Origin: Saccharothrix carnea
GTDB taxonomy: Bacteria; Actinomycetota; Actinomycetes; Mycobacteriales; Pseudonocardiaceae
Direction of reading: 5' to 3'
Length of the DNA stretch: 64,000 nt
Assembly (NCBI RefSeq): GCF_003014735.1
Contig: NZ_PYAX01000002.1
Span: 496,001-560,000, forward strand
Part shown: positions 8,344 to 16,585 of the stretch, piece after piece
Layout of the letters: each line of letters opens with the position of its first letter
Numbering within the stretch: the first letter of the stretch is position 1
Translations under genes and position numbers: made by a program
The notes under the pieces: generated by a model
Told to the model about the DNA's origin: nothing
Seen by the model: the letters and a program-made list of their open reading frames with translations, nothing else
Databases searched by the model: none

Positions 8344-9057
8344 TCAGGCTCCGCTCTCGGAGGGTGTCTCGCCCAGGTACAGCGCCCGGAGCAGGTCTTC
8401 GTCGGCACGCAGCTCGGCCACGTCGCCGGAGAACACGACCTCGCCGCGGGCCATCACGTAGGCGCGGTCGGCGATGCCGAGCGCGAGCGCGGCGAACTGC
8501 TCGACCAGCAGCACGCCCACGCCGTCGTCGGCCAGCACCCGCACGGCCGTCGCCAGCCGTTCGACCACGATCGGGGCCAGGCCCAGCGACATCTCGTCGA
8601 CCAGCAGGAACCTCGGCTCGCCCAGCAGCGCCCGGCCGACGACCAGCATCTGCTGCTCACCGCCCGACAGCAGGCCGGCGGGCGCATCCAGCTGCTTGCG
8701 CAGTTCCGGGAACAGCTCCAGCACCCGGTCGGGACGTCGACCGGACCGGCACGCGGCGCGCAGGTTGTCCAGCGTCGACAGCTCGCGGAACACCGCGCGG
8801 TCCTGCTCGACGTGCGCGAGCCCGGCCCGCGCCCGCCGCCACGCCCGCAACCGGTCGATCCGCTCGTCGCCGAGCCTGATCTCGCCGGACGACAGCGGGA
8901 TCGCCCCGGACACGCCTTCCAGCAGCGTCGTCTTGCCCGCGCCGTTCGCGCCGAGCAACACGGTCACCGCGCCCTCGTCGACCCGCAGCGACACGCCGCG
9001 CACCACGGGCAGCCCGGCCCGGTCGACCGAAACGTCCTCAATGGACAACACACTCAC
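8344..9057 (-). CDS. Branched-chain amino acid-type ABC transporter ATP-binding protein (LivF-like)
   Basis: A 237-residue ATPase with Walker A GANGAGKT, Q-loop HVEQDR, intact signature LLSGGEQQM, Walker B FLLVDEMSLGLAP and a final VLLVEQF H-loop region (Gln where many have His). GTG start at 9057. It is the first gene of the nine-gene operon, so the promoter should lie in the 140 bp before it. Its intact signature contrasts with the degenerate one in the LivM-LivG fusion, so the two nucleotide sites of the transporter are probably unequal. Confidence 0.9.
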   Translation of the reverse strand: MSVLSIEDVSVDRAGLPVVRGVSLRVDEGAVTVLLGANGAGKTTLLEGVSGAIPLSSGEIRLGDERIDRLRAWRRARAGLAHVEQDRAVFRELSTLDNLRAACRSGRRPDRVLELFPELRKQLDAPAGLLSGGEQQMLVVGRALLGEPRFLLVDEMSLGLAPIVVERLATAVRVLADDGVGVLLVEQFAALALGIADRAYVMARGEVVFSGDVAELRADEDLLRALYLGETPSESGA

Positions 9058-9195
9058 GGATCCACCGTCCTGTCAGCACTGGCGGGGTGGTCGGCACAGC
9101 GTGGTCCGGGAGGGGTGGTCAGCCGGTCCGTAGAAATACCGAATTGCCCGACGAAGACCGGCGGAACAGGCGCTGACCTGCTAATGGGCAGCACT

Positions 9196-9227
9196 GAGCG
9201 CCCGAGGTCGGTCGACCTCGGGCGCTC
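9196..9227. terminator. Perfect 14-bp hairpin after the amine oxidase gene
   Basis: GAGCGCCCGAGGTC at 9196-9209 pairs exactly with 9214-9227 across a 4-nt loop. It lies 20 bp past the stop of the minus-strand amine oxidase gene and upstream of the Liv operon promoter, so it likely ends amine oxidase transcription. There is no U-tract, as usual in high-GC actinomycetes. Confidence 0.75.
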
Positions 9228-9247
9228 GGGAGCGATCTATCAGATGA

Positions 9248-11140
9248 TCAGTGCTCGCATGCGCAGGCCCCCGGCGGGCAGTGCGCGCAGGCGGCGAGGT
9301 CGGGCAGGTCCAGCGCCGGGTTGCGGTCGCAGAAACCCAGCGGCCGCAACCGGAAACCGCTGCGGTCGACCGGCATCACGGGCCAGTCCTCCGGCCGGGG
9401 CAGGTGGGTCGGCCCGAACACGTGCCACAGCACCACGTCGGTGTCCACCAGGTCGCGGTCCCGGGCCGTCCACGCGGGCAGCCCGGCACCGCCGGGGTGC
9501 TGGTTGGGGTGGTCGCCCGCCGGGAACCGCTCGTCCTCGGCGAACCGGGTCACCCACAGGTGCCGGGTGGCGAACGCGGCCCGTCCCGCCACGCTCGACC
9601 CCGGCTGCGCCAGCAGCGTCGGCCCAGGTGACGGCACGAGCTGGTAGGCGCGCGGCTTGCCCAGCCGGTTGCGGCTCTCCGCGCTGCGCACGACCCACGT
9701 GCGGCCGCGCGCGGCGTCGGCGGTGCGCGCGGCGACCGACTCCCGCTCCAGCACGGTGGCACGGGTGGTGAACGCGTTGCCGCGCGGGTTGTCCGACCCG
9801 GTCGGCAGGCCGACGAAGTCGACCTCCTCGACCGTGTTGGCCACGCCCGCCACCTCGACGTCGAGCCGGGCGCAGAACAGGTGCTGGTGCACCGGCGCGA
9901 CCAGGCCGGGCGCGACCGGTGCCGCGTACGGCGACTCCGGGCCCGCGCCGCAGAACACCACGCCGGTCGCCTTGGCCTCCAGTTCCACCGTGCCGTCGAG
10001 GTGGAAGTACCAGAAAAATCCGTAGTCGTAGTTGCCGACCGTGCTGAACGACGACACGACCAGCCGCCGCGCGCGGCGCGAGTCCGACGCGCCGGTGAGG
10101 ATGTTGGTGTGCTTCCACAGCACGCCGTCGTCCTCCTCGTGCAGGCAGATGGCCTGGGGGATGGTCACCGGGTGGCCGTGGTCGTCGGCCACGACGGCGT
10201 CGAAGTAGTGGATGACGCCCAGGCAGTCGCAGCCCAGCCGCAGCGGGTTCGCGTTCTTGCCCAGCAGGTACTCGCCCGCGTCGAAGTAGCTGATCCAGTT
10301 CCGCCACGGCGCCGGGTCGCCGTACGGCACGACCATCTCCGCCACCGACGCCCGGTGCAGCACCGAACGCCCGTCGAACGACACCCGGTGCAGCGTCAGG
10401 CCTTCACGGGCGTTGAACCCGACCCGGAACGTCCAGCCCTCCCACGTCACCTCACCGCCGTCGACGGTGAAGCTGACGCCTTCGGGCTGGGTGATCGAGA
10501 TCGGCTTGAGCGTGGTGCGCGGCGGCAGCCCGGTGTAGTTGCCGTGCTCGGGGGGCACCGGCACGTCGCCGTCGTCGAGGACCCGCAGCACCTCGCCGCT
10601 GATCAGGTCGACCTCGGCGAGCAGGCCCTCCACCGGGTGCGCCCACGGGCTGTCGTCCACGTGGTCGCGCAGGAACGTCAACGCCCGCAGGAACCGCCGC
10701 GGCTCGTCCTCGGCGAACGACCCGGGCGACAGTGGCGCGACGAACGCCAGCGACCGGTCCTCGACCCCGCGCCGCAGCAGCGCCTGCTGCCACCGCACGT
10801 CCGCCCGCACCAGCTCCGCGACCCGCTCGTACTCCTCGAACAGGATCGCCGCCCGGCCGTCGCCCGGGTCGAGGTCCCGCCACGTCACCTCACCCGTGCC
10901 GAGGTCGACCACGGCCTCACCGGTCGCGCCGGTGGCGACGTCCAGCAGCACCGCCCGCGCACGGCGGGTGACCGGGTCGCCGGGCCGGTGCGCGCGGACG
11001 GCGTCCTTGGCCGGTTCCACCGGCAGCACGCTCGGGAACCGGGTCGTGTCGCCGACCCGGCCCGCCGCCACGAGCGCGGCGCGGACCAGGGCGATCTCGT
11101 CGGCGGTGAGCGGGTCGAGCGGGTGCCGGGCGTCGGTCAT
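9248..11140 (-). CDS. Copper-containing primary amine oxidase
   Basis: A 630-residue copper amine oxidase, which oxidises primary amines to aldehydes with ammonia and hydrogen peroxide release. The topaquinone site is VGNYDYG, with the precursor Tyr at about 371. The catalytic base Asp is in YFDAGEY (about 287), and copper ligands appear as HQH (about 418-420) and a later His in GDHPNQHPG. Length fits bacterial family members. ATG at 11140 is chosen because longer in-frame options read through unrelated sequence. The C-terminus ends in a Cys-rich tail (CAHCPPGACACEH). No signal peptide, so it is cytoplasmic. It may feed amine nitrogen into metabolism. Confidence 0.93.
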   Translation of the reverse strand: MTDARHPLDPLTADEIALVRAALVAAGRVGDTTRFPSVLPVEPAKDAVRAHRPGDPVTRRARAVLLDVATGATGEAVVDLGTGEVTWRDLDPGDGRAAILFEEYERVAELVRADVRWQQALLRRGVEDRSLAFVAPLSPGSFAEDEPRRFLRALTFLRDHVDDSPWAHPVEGLLAEVDLISGEVLRVLDDGDVPVPPEHGNYTGLPPRTTLKPISITQPEGVSFTVDGGEVTWEGWTFRVGFNAREGLTLHRVSFDGRSVLHRASVAEMVVPYGDPAPWRNWISYFDAGEYLLGKNANPLRLGCDCLGVIHYFDAVVADDHGHPVTIPQAICLHEEDDGVLWKHTNILTGASDSRRARRLVVSSFSTVGNYDYGFFWYFHLDGTVELEAKATGVVFCGAGPESPYAAPVAPGLVAPVHQHLFCARLDVEVAGVANTVEEVDFVGLPTGSDNPRGNAFTTRATVLERESVAARTADAARGRTWVVRSAESRNRLGKPRAYQLVPSPGPTLLAQPGSSVAGRAAFATRHLWVTRFAEDERFPAGDHPNQHPGGAGLPAWTARDRDLVDTDVVLWHVFGPTHLPRPEDWPVMPVDRSGFRLRPLGFCDRNPALDLPDLAACAHCPPGACACEH

Positions 11141-11283
11141 GCCCGCAGTATCGGGCCGCGGCCGGCGCCTCCGCTTGGTCGTCGGCGCACCGGCGTTGAC
11201 CGGAAGCGAACGTGCGCGGGCAGCCAACCCGCGGGCGTCGAGGGACAAGACCGGCGGTGCGCCGCGCGATGAGACTCCCGACC

Positions 11284-12381
11284 ATGTCGACGGGTTACGC
11301 GTACCACGAGCTGTACGGCTGGCACGACACCGGCACGCACGCCGGCCTGCTGCCCGCCGACCCGCGCCGCGGCCTGCAGCCGCACCGGCACTTCGAGAAC
11401 GCCGAGGCCAAGCGCCGGGTGCACGAGCTCGTGGTGGCCACCGGCCTGGTCGACCGGCTCGTCCGGATCGCGCCACGGCCGGCCACCGACGACGAGATCC
11501 TGCTCGTGCACAGCCGGGCGTACCTCGATCGGCTGACGTCGTCGAACGACACCGGTGGCGACGCGGGCGACGGCGGCAGCCCGTTCGGCCCGGGCGGGCT
11601 GGACATCGCGCGGCTGGCCGCGGGCGGGGTCGTGCAAGCCGTCACGGCGGTGGTGGAGGGGCGCGTGGACAACGCGTACGCGCTGGTCCGGCCGCCGGGA
11701 CACCACGCGTTGCGCGACACCGGCATGGGGTTCTGCCTGCTGGGCAACATCGCCATCGCGGCGGCGGCCGTGCGGCTCAGCCACGGTGTCGAGCGCATCG
11801 CCGTGGTCGACATCGACGTGCACCACGGCAACGGCACGCAGGCCGCGTTCGCCGACGACCCCGCCACGCTGACCCTGTCCGTGCACCAGGACCGGGTGTT
11901 CCCGCCCGACTCCGGGCACGTCACCGAACGCGGCCCCGCCCTGCTCAACCTGCCGCTGCCACCGGGTACCGGCAACGGCGGCTACCTGGAGGCGGTGCGC
12001 CGGGTCGTGCTGCCCGCGCTGCGCCGGTTCCGGCCCGACCTGGTGCTGGTCGCGGCCGGGTTCGACGCCAACGCGGTCGACCCGCTGGCCCGGATGATGG
12101 TCACCGCGTCCGGGTACCGGGAGATCGCCCGGCTGCTGGTCGACGCGGCGGGGGAGCTGTGCGGCGGGCGGATCGCGTTCGCGCACGAAGGCGGCTACGA
12201 CCCGGTGTACGTGCCGTTCTGCGCGCACGCCGTGATCGAGGTGCTGGCCGGCGTGACCGAGCCGTTCCCGGACCCGTTCGAGGCGAACTTCGACCACCAG
12301 GGTCAGCAGGAGCTGCAACCGCACCAGGAGGCGGCCATCGTGGCGGCGGAGGCGCTGCTGCCCGAGGTGCCGATGGGGTGA
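11284..12381 (+). CDS. Class II histone deacetylase-like amidohydrolase
   Basis: A 365-residue protein of the arginase-deacetylase fold (HDAC/acetylpolyamine amidohydrolase/AcuC). It shows RPPGHHAL with the tandem active-site His, VDIDVHHGNGTQ with zinc Asp and His, and AAGFDAN with the last zinc Asp region. Start ATG at 11284 gives the standard opening MSTGYAYHELYGWHDTG; an ATG 15 bp upstream is possible. Bacterial members deacetylate polyamines or acetyl-lysine proteins. It is divergent from the amine oxidase gene, which fits a shared theme of amine metabolism, though that link is inference. Confidence 0.9.
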   Translation: MSTGYAYHELYGWHDTGTHAGLLPADPRRGLQPHRHFENAEAKRRVHELVVATGLVDRLVRIAPRPATDDEILLVHSRAYLDRLTSSNDTGGDAGDGGSPFGPGGLDIARLAAGGVVQAVTAVVEGRVDNAYALVRPPGHHALRDTGMGFCLLGNIAIAAAAVRLSHGVERIAVVDIDVHHGNGTQAAFADDPATLTLSVHQDRVFPPDSGHVTERGPALLNLPLPPGTGNGGYLEAVRRVVLPALRRFRPDLVLVAAGFDANAVDPLARMMVTASGYREIARLLVDAAGELCGGRIAFAHEGGYDPVYVPFCAHAVIEVLAGVTEPFPDPFEANFDHQGQQELQPHQEAAIVAAEALLPEVPMG

Positions 12382-12441
12382 GTGGATCTCATCCTTCCGA
12401 TATCTCGACCCCGTTCGACGGTGCCGCCTACGGTTCGTCGC

Positions 12442-13311
12442 ATGGCTTACGGCAAGGCTCTGCGCGAGGCCGTCGCGGCTCCCGGGACCACACCGCTGAT
12501 CGGCGTGTTCGACATGCTGTCGGCGTCGATCGCGGCCCGGCACTACGACGGGCTGTTCGTCTCCGGCTTCGGCTTCTCCGCCTCGCACTACGGCCTGCCC
12601 GACGTCGGCTTCATCGCCTGGCCCGACGTGGTCGGGTTCGTGCAGCGGATGCGCCTGGCGCTGCCCCGGCACCACCTGCTGGTGGACATCGACGACGGGT
12701 ACACCGACCCCGAGGTTGCCTGCCAGGTGGTCCGCGCGCTGGAGCAGGTCGGCGCGTCCGGCGTGATGCTGGAGGACCAGCAGCGGCCGCGCCGGTGCGG
12801 GCACGTCGAGGGCAAGCGGGTGCTGCCGCTGGAGCAGTACCTGGAGAAGCTGGACCTCGTGCTGGCGACCAGGACCGACCTGGTCGTCGTGGCGCGGACC
12901 GACGCCACCGACGAGGACGAGATGCTGCGCCGGGCCGCCGCGTTCGCCGAGACCGACGCCGACGTGGTCCTGGTCGAGGGCATGCCGTCGGTCGACGTGA
13001 TCCGCCGGGTGCGGCAGGCGGTGGGCGACAAGGCGCTGCTGTTCAACCAGATCGCGGGCGGCAAGTCGCCGAAGCTGTCGCTGGGCGAGCTGACCGGGCT
13101 GGGCGTCGACGTGGCGATCTACAGCACGCCGTGCCTGTTCGCCGCGCACGCCGCCATCGAGGACGCGATGGTGCGGCTCAAGGAACGCGACGGCGTGCTG
13201 CCGGCCGACTCGATCGACGTCGCCGAGTCGCAGGCCCTGCTGGAGCACAACATCAGCCGCCACCACGACGTGCCCGCACCACGCGCGTCCCAGCCCGCCC
13301 TGAGCCGCTGA
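12442..13311 (+). CDS. Isocitrate lyase/PEP mutase family protein
   Basis: A 289-residue TIM-barrel lyase of the phosphoenolpyruvate mutase/isocitrate lyase superfamily. It contains VDIDDGYTDP with the metal-binding acidic pair, MLEDQQRPRRCGHVEGK where the KKCGH-type active-site loop sits, and ARTDATDEDE. In this superfamily the enzyme cleaves or forms a C-C or P-C bond next to a 2-oxo acid. Start at the ATG of MAYGKALREAV; the in-frame upstream stretch up to the previous stop is not family-like. It is 60 bp after the HDAC-like gene. Oxaloacetate hydrolase, methylisocitrate lyase or carboxyphosphonate mutase activity cannot be separated by eye. Confidence 0.85.
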   Translation: MAYGKALREAVAAPGTTPLIGVFDMLSASIAARHYDGLFVSGFGFSASHYGLPDVGFIAWPDVVGFVQRMRLALPRHHLLVDIDDGYTDPEVACQVVRALEQVGASGVMLEDQQRPRRCGHVEGKRVLPLEQYLEKLDLVLATRTDLVVVARTDATDEDEMLRRAAAFAETDADVVLVEGMPSVDVIRRVRQAVGDKALLFNQIAGGKSPKLSLGELTGLGVDVAIYSTPCLFAAHAAIEDAMVRLKERDGVLPADSIDVAESQALLEHNISRHHDVPAPRASQPALSR

Positions 13312-13333
13312 ACCTGAGCCGCTGACCGCCGGG

Positions 13334-13570
13334 TCAGCCGGGGTCGCCGCGCCGCTTGCGGTGCACCACGCAGGCGAAGTCGACGACCAGACCGACCACG
13401 ATCACGCCCAGCAGCACCGCCGGCCACGTCAGGCCCGCGCGCACGCACAGCACCGCGGCCACGCCGTTGAACACGACGCCGAACCCGGCCAGCCACAGCC
13501 GCAGGGTCAACGCGCTGCGCGGCGGCGCCCGAGGCGGCAGGTCGTCATCCGGGTGACCGGCACCGGTCAC
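13334..13570 (-). CDS. Small two-TM membrane protein
   Basis: A 78-residue protein starting at a GTG that overlaps the DUF6221-like stop as GTGA, so it is coupled to that gene. Two hydrophobic helices (about 27-45 and 47-65) are followed by a basic tail HRKRRGDPG, predicting inner-membrane placement with a cytoplasmic C-terminus. I recognise no family. Confidence 0.6.
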   Translation of the reverse strand: MTGAGHPDDDLPPRAPPRSALTLRLWLAGFGVVFNGVAAVLCVRAGLTWPAVLLGVIVVGLVVDFACVVHRKRRGDPG

Positions 13571-13908
13571 GTCCGCCACTCCTCCTGCCAGCCGTGATGC
13601 GTTTCGTAGGCGGCGGCGAGCAGCAACAGCGCCGACCGGTCGGAGCCGCCCTCGACCTCCGCGCGCAGCCACCGCGCCTTCTCGGCGAACGGCACGGGCG
13701 CGTGCTGCTGCTGGGTGTGCGCCTCGCCGGGCACGAGCAGCAGCTCGCGGTCGTCGTCGGACCGCAGGATCGCCAGCCGTCCCCGGCGCTCGGCCTCGTC
13801 CAGCAGCGGCAGCTCCTCGCGGGCCAGCCGCTCCTCGTCCTCGGCCAGCCGGTCCAGCACGAACCGGCGCAGGTCCTCATCCGACAGTCGGTTCGGCTCC
13901 ACGTCCAT
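13567..13908 (-). CDS. DUF6221-like protein
   Basis: A 113-residue soluble acidic protein. The N-terminal LDRLAEDEERLAREELPLLDEAERRGRL helix and C-terminal AYETHHGWQEEWRT resemble the actinobacterial DUF6221 family, of unknown function. ATG at 13908 is chosen because the in-frame upstream extension reads back through the intergenic region towards the DHA2 gene. It forms a two-gene unit with the small membrane protein and is divergent from the exporter gene. Confidence 0.65.
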   Translation of the reverse strand: MDVEPNRLSDEDLRRFVLDRLAEDEERLAREELPLLDEAERRGRLAILRSDDDRELLLVPGEAHTQQQHAPVPFAEKARWLRAEVEGGSDRSALLLLAAAYETHHGWQEEWRT

Positions 13909-13985
13909 GGCCCTGGGGTATCCACTCCCACCCCGGCCACACGTCGCGGCGTGCGGGTGATCGAGGTGGCAGGTAGGAATAGGTG

Positions 13986-15443
13986 ATGACCAGCGCGTAC
14001 GAGCCCAACCCACGGCGGTGGAAGGCGCTCACGGTCACCCTCGTCGCCGGGTTCATGAGCCTGCTCGACGTGAGCATCGTGTCGGTCGCCCTGCCGTCGA
14101 TCCAGCACGGCCTCGGCACCACGCCGGCGGGCGTGCAGTGGGTCGTCTCCGGGTACGCGCTGGCGTTCGGCCTGGCCCTGGTGCCCGCCGGACGCCTGGG
14201 TGACGCGATCGGGCGACGGACGATGTTCCTCACCGCGTTGGGGGCGTTCGTGCTGTTCAGCGCCTTGGCCGGGCTCGCGCCGAGTACGGAGGTGCTGATC
14301 GTCGCCCGGCTCGCCCAGGGCATTTCGGCGGGTGCGCTGGCGCCGCAGAACTCGGCGCTGATCCAGCAGCTGTTCCGCGGCGCCGAACGCGGCCGGGCGT
14401 TCGGGTTCTTCGGCTCCACGGTCGGCATCTCCACGGCAGTCGGGCCGGTGGTCGGCGGCCTGATCCTGGCCGTGGCGGGCGAGGACGAGGGCTGGCGGTG
14501 GATCTTCTACGTGAACGTGCCGATCGGCCTGGTCGCGCTGGTGCTGGCGGCCCGCCTGCTGCCCCGCGCCCGCGGCGGCCCGCGTGGGCAGCTCGACCTG
14601 GTCGGCGCGGCTCTGCTCGGCACCGGTGTGCTGGCCGTGATGCTGCCGCTGGTGCTGGCCGAGGCGGGCGGGCTGGCGCGGCTGTGGTGGCTGTTCGGGC
14701 TCGGCACGGCGCTGCTCGTGCTGTTCGTGCGGTGGGAGCGGCAGGTCGCCGCGCGCGGCGGGAGCCCGATGCTCGACATCGCCCTGTTCACCGGCACGCC
14801 CGGTTACGGCACGGGGGCGTTGCTCGGGATGGTGTACTTCGTCGGGTTCGCCGGCATCTGGCTGGTGTTCGCGCTGTACTTCCAGACCGGGCTCGGTTAC
14901 ACGCCGTTGCAGTCGGGGCTGGCCGTGACGCCGTTCGCGGTCGGGTCGGCGGCGTCCGCGGTGGTCGGCGGGCGGCTGGTGGAGAAGTGGGGCCGCAAGC
15001 TGACCGTCACCGGGTTGACCCTGGTGGTGGCCGGGCTGGCGGTGACGGCGGTGGTGCTGCGGTTGGCGCCGCCGCACGTGGCCGGGTGGGTGGTCGCGCC
15101 CGCGTTGCTGGTGGCGGGCGTCGGCGGCGGGTGGGTGATCTCGCCGAACACCACGCTGACGCTGCGGCACGTGCCGGTGGCGATGGCGGGTGCGGCCGGT
15201 GGGGCGTTGCAGACGGGGCAGCGCATCGGCGCGGCGATCGGCACGGCGGCGTTGACCGGTGTGTTCTACCTGGTGCTGACCTCGTCCGGGCGGGATTTCC
15301 CGGTGGCGGTGTCGGTCGCGGTCGGCGGCGCGACGGTGGCCGTGTCGCTGGCTTTGGTGGTGGCGCTCGTGGAACTGCGCGCCCGACCGCGTTGTCCGTC
15401 CGCTGTGGACGGTGCCGAGCAGGCGGTGCCGGACGTGCCGTGA
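13986..15443 (+). CDS. MFS transporter, DHA2 (14-TM) drug exporter type
   Basis: A 485-residue protein with about 14 hydrophobic helices. Motif A-like GRLGDAIGRRTMFL and the DHA2-type FMSLLDVSIVSVALPSIQ in the first helix are clear. The family exports toxic compounds or metabolites by proton antiport. A GTG one codon upstream (13983) is an alternative start. The MFS gene is followed 27 bp later by the M20 peptidase gene on the same strand. No adjacent TetR regulator is present. Confidence 0.92.
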   Translation: MTSAYEPNPRRWKALTVTLVAGFMSLLDVSIVSVALPSIQHGLGTTPAGVQWVVSGYALAFGLALVPAGRLGDAIGRRTMFLTALGAFVLFSALAGLAPSTEVLIVARLAQGISAGALAPQNSALIQQLFRGAERGRAFGFFGSTVGISTAVGPVVGGLILAVAGEDEGWRWIFYVNVPIGLVALVLAARLLPRARGGPRGQLDLVGAALLGTGVLAVMLPLVLAEAGGLARLWWLFGLGTALLVLFVRWERQVAARGGSPMLDIALFTGTPGYGTGALLGMVYFVGFAGIWLVFALYFQTGLGYTPLQSGLAVTPFAVGSAASAVVGGRLVEKWGRKLTVTGLTLVVAGLAVTAVVLRLAPPHVAGWVVAPALLVAGVGGGWVISPNTTLTLRHVPVAMAGAAGGALQTGQRIGAAIGTAALTGVFYLVLTSSGRDFPVAVSVAVGGATVAVSLALVVALVELRARPRCPSAVDGAEQAVPDVP

Positions 15444-15470
15444 GGGGTGCGGTGCGGGCACGATGGCGGG

Positions 15471-16556
15471 ATGGACCTGTTACCGCTGATCGAACGGCTG
15501 CTCGGGCTCCGCTCGACCGCCGACCGGCCGGACGACCTGCGTCGGGCGTTGGATCTCGTGCTCGACGTGGTCGGACCCGGGTTCACCGTGGAGCGGTTCG
15601 AGTCGGGCGGCAAGCCGAGCGCGCTCGTCTACGTGGGTGAACGCCGTCCGCACTTCCGGGTGATCTTCAACGCTCACCTGGACGTGGTGCCCGGCACGGA
15701 CGACCAGTTCCGGCCGCGGCGGGACGGCGACCGGCTCATCGCCCGGGGCGCGCAGGACATGAAGCTGTCCGCGCTGGTGCTGGCTTCGGTGTTCCGGGAC
15801 CTGGCCCCGCGGCTGCCTTACCCGATCGGGTTGCAGTTGGTGACCGACGAGGAGGTCGGCGGGCGTGACGGCACGCTGCACCAGCTGGAGCAGGGCGTGA
15901 CGGCGTCGTTCGTGGTGATCGGGGAGCACAGCGCGCTTCGGGTGGTGGCCGAGTCGAAAGGGCTGATCACCGTTCGGCTGCACGCGGTGGGCCGTGCCGC
16001 GCACAGCGCGTACCAGTGGCTCGGCGACAACGCGGTGCTGAAGGTGATGCGCGCGGTCGACCGGGTGCTCACCGCGTACCCGGTGGCGGCGGTGGAGGAG
16101 TGGCGGACCACGGTCAACGTCGCCCGGATCTCGTCCGGGAACCAGGCGCTCAACCAGGTGCCCGCCGACGCGACCGCGTGGCTGGACGTCCGCTTCCCGC
16201 CCGAGGACACCGACTTCACCGGCCGCACGCGGGAGGAGGTCGCCGCCCACTTCACCGCCCTGTGCCCACCGGGCGTCACGGCCGAGGTCGACCACGTCGA
16301 GCCGCCGCACCGGGCTGCCGCAGCCGGTCCCGACCTGCTGGCGTTGCAGCGCGCCGCCCGTGCCCAGGGGTACTCGGGTGAGCTGCTGCGCAAGCACGGC
16401 GCGGCGGACTCGCGGTTCTACTTCCAGCGCGGGATCGACGCGGTGATCTTCGGCGTGGGTGGTGACGGGCAGCACGGGCCGGACGAGTACGCCGACCTGA
16501 CCACGGTCGAGCCGTACCGGCGGGCGTTGATCTCGTTCCTGGAGGGCATTGCGTAA
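15471..16556 (+). CDS. M20 family metallopeptidase
   Basis: A 361-residue M20/ArgE/DapE-type amidohydrolase. The sequence shows FNAHLDVVPG with a zinc His/Asp, the GAQDMKLSALVL segment with the bridging Asp, VTDEEVGG with the catalytic Glu pair, and a dimerisation insert around ESKGLITVRLHAVGRAAHSA. ATG at 15471 gives the family start. It likely hydrolyses an acyl-amino acid or dipeptide. The stop codon lies inside the ArsR operator that follows. Confidence 0.9.
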   Translation: MDLLPLIERLLGLRSTADRPDDLRRALDLVLDVVGPGFTVERFESGGKPSALVYVGERRPHFRVIFNAHLDVVPGTDDQFRPRRDGDRLIARGAQDMKLSALVLASVFRDLAPRLPYPIGLQLVTDEEVGGRDGTLHQLEQGVTASFVVIGEHSALRVVAESKGLITVRLHAVGRAAHSAYQWLGDNAVLKVMRAVDRVLTAYPVAAVEEWRTTVNVARISSGNQALNQVPADATAWLDVRFPPEDTDFTGRTREEVAAHFTALCPPGVTAEVDHVEPPHRAAAAGPDLLALQRAARAQGYSGELLRKHGAADSRFYFQRGIDAVIFGVGGDGQHGPDEYADLTTVEPYRRALISFLEGIA

Positions 16557-16577
16557 CGCGTAACCCAGTGGTTACGC
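16551..16577. promoter_or_regulatory. Candidate ArsR autoregulatory operator
   Basis: GCGTAACC at 16558-16565 and GGTTACGC at 16570-16577 form a perfect inverted repeat around a 4-nt CAGT core. Another GCGTAAC precedes it at 16551. It lies just ahead of the ArsR start, where autoregulated ArsR-family operators usually lie, and overlaps the peptidase stop codon. Confidence 0.65.
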
Positions 16578-16585
16578 TTCTGGGT

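Noticed and set aside
9881..11272. A 463-codon plus-strand open frame
   Set aside because: Antisense shadow of the copper amine oxidase, without a Shine-Dalgarno or family motif.
10539..13325. A 928-codon open frame on the plus strand, partly antisense to the amine oxidase
   Set aside because: It is a GC-bias shadow: arginine/proline/alanine-rich, no motif, and overlaps three well-supported genes.
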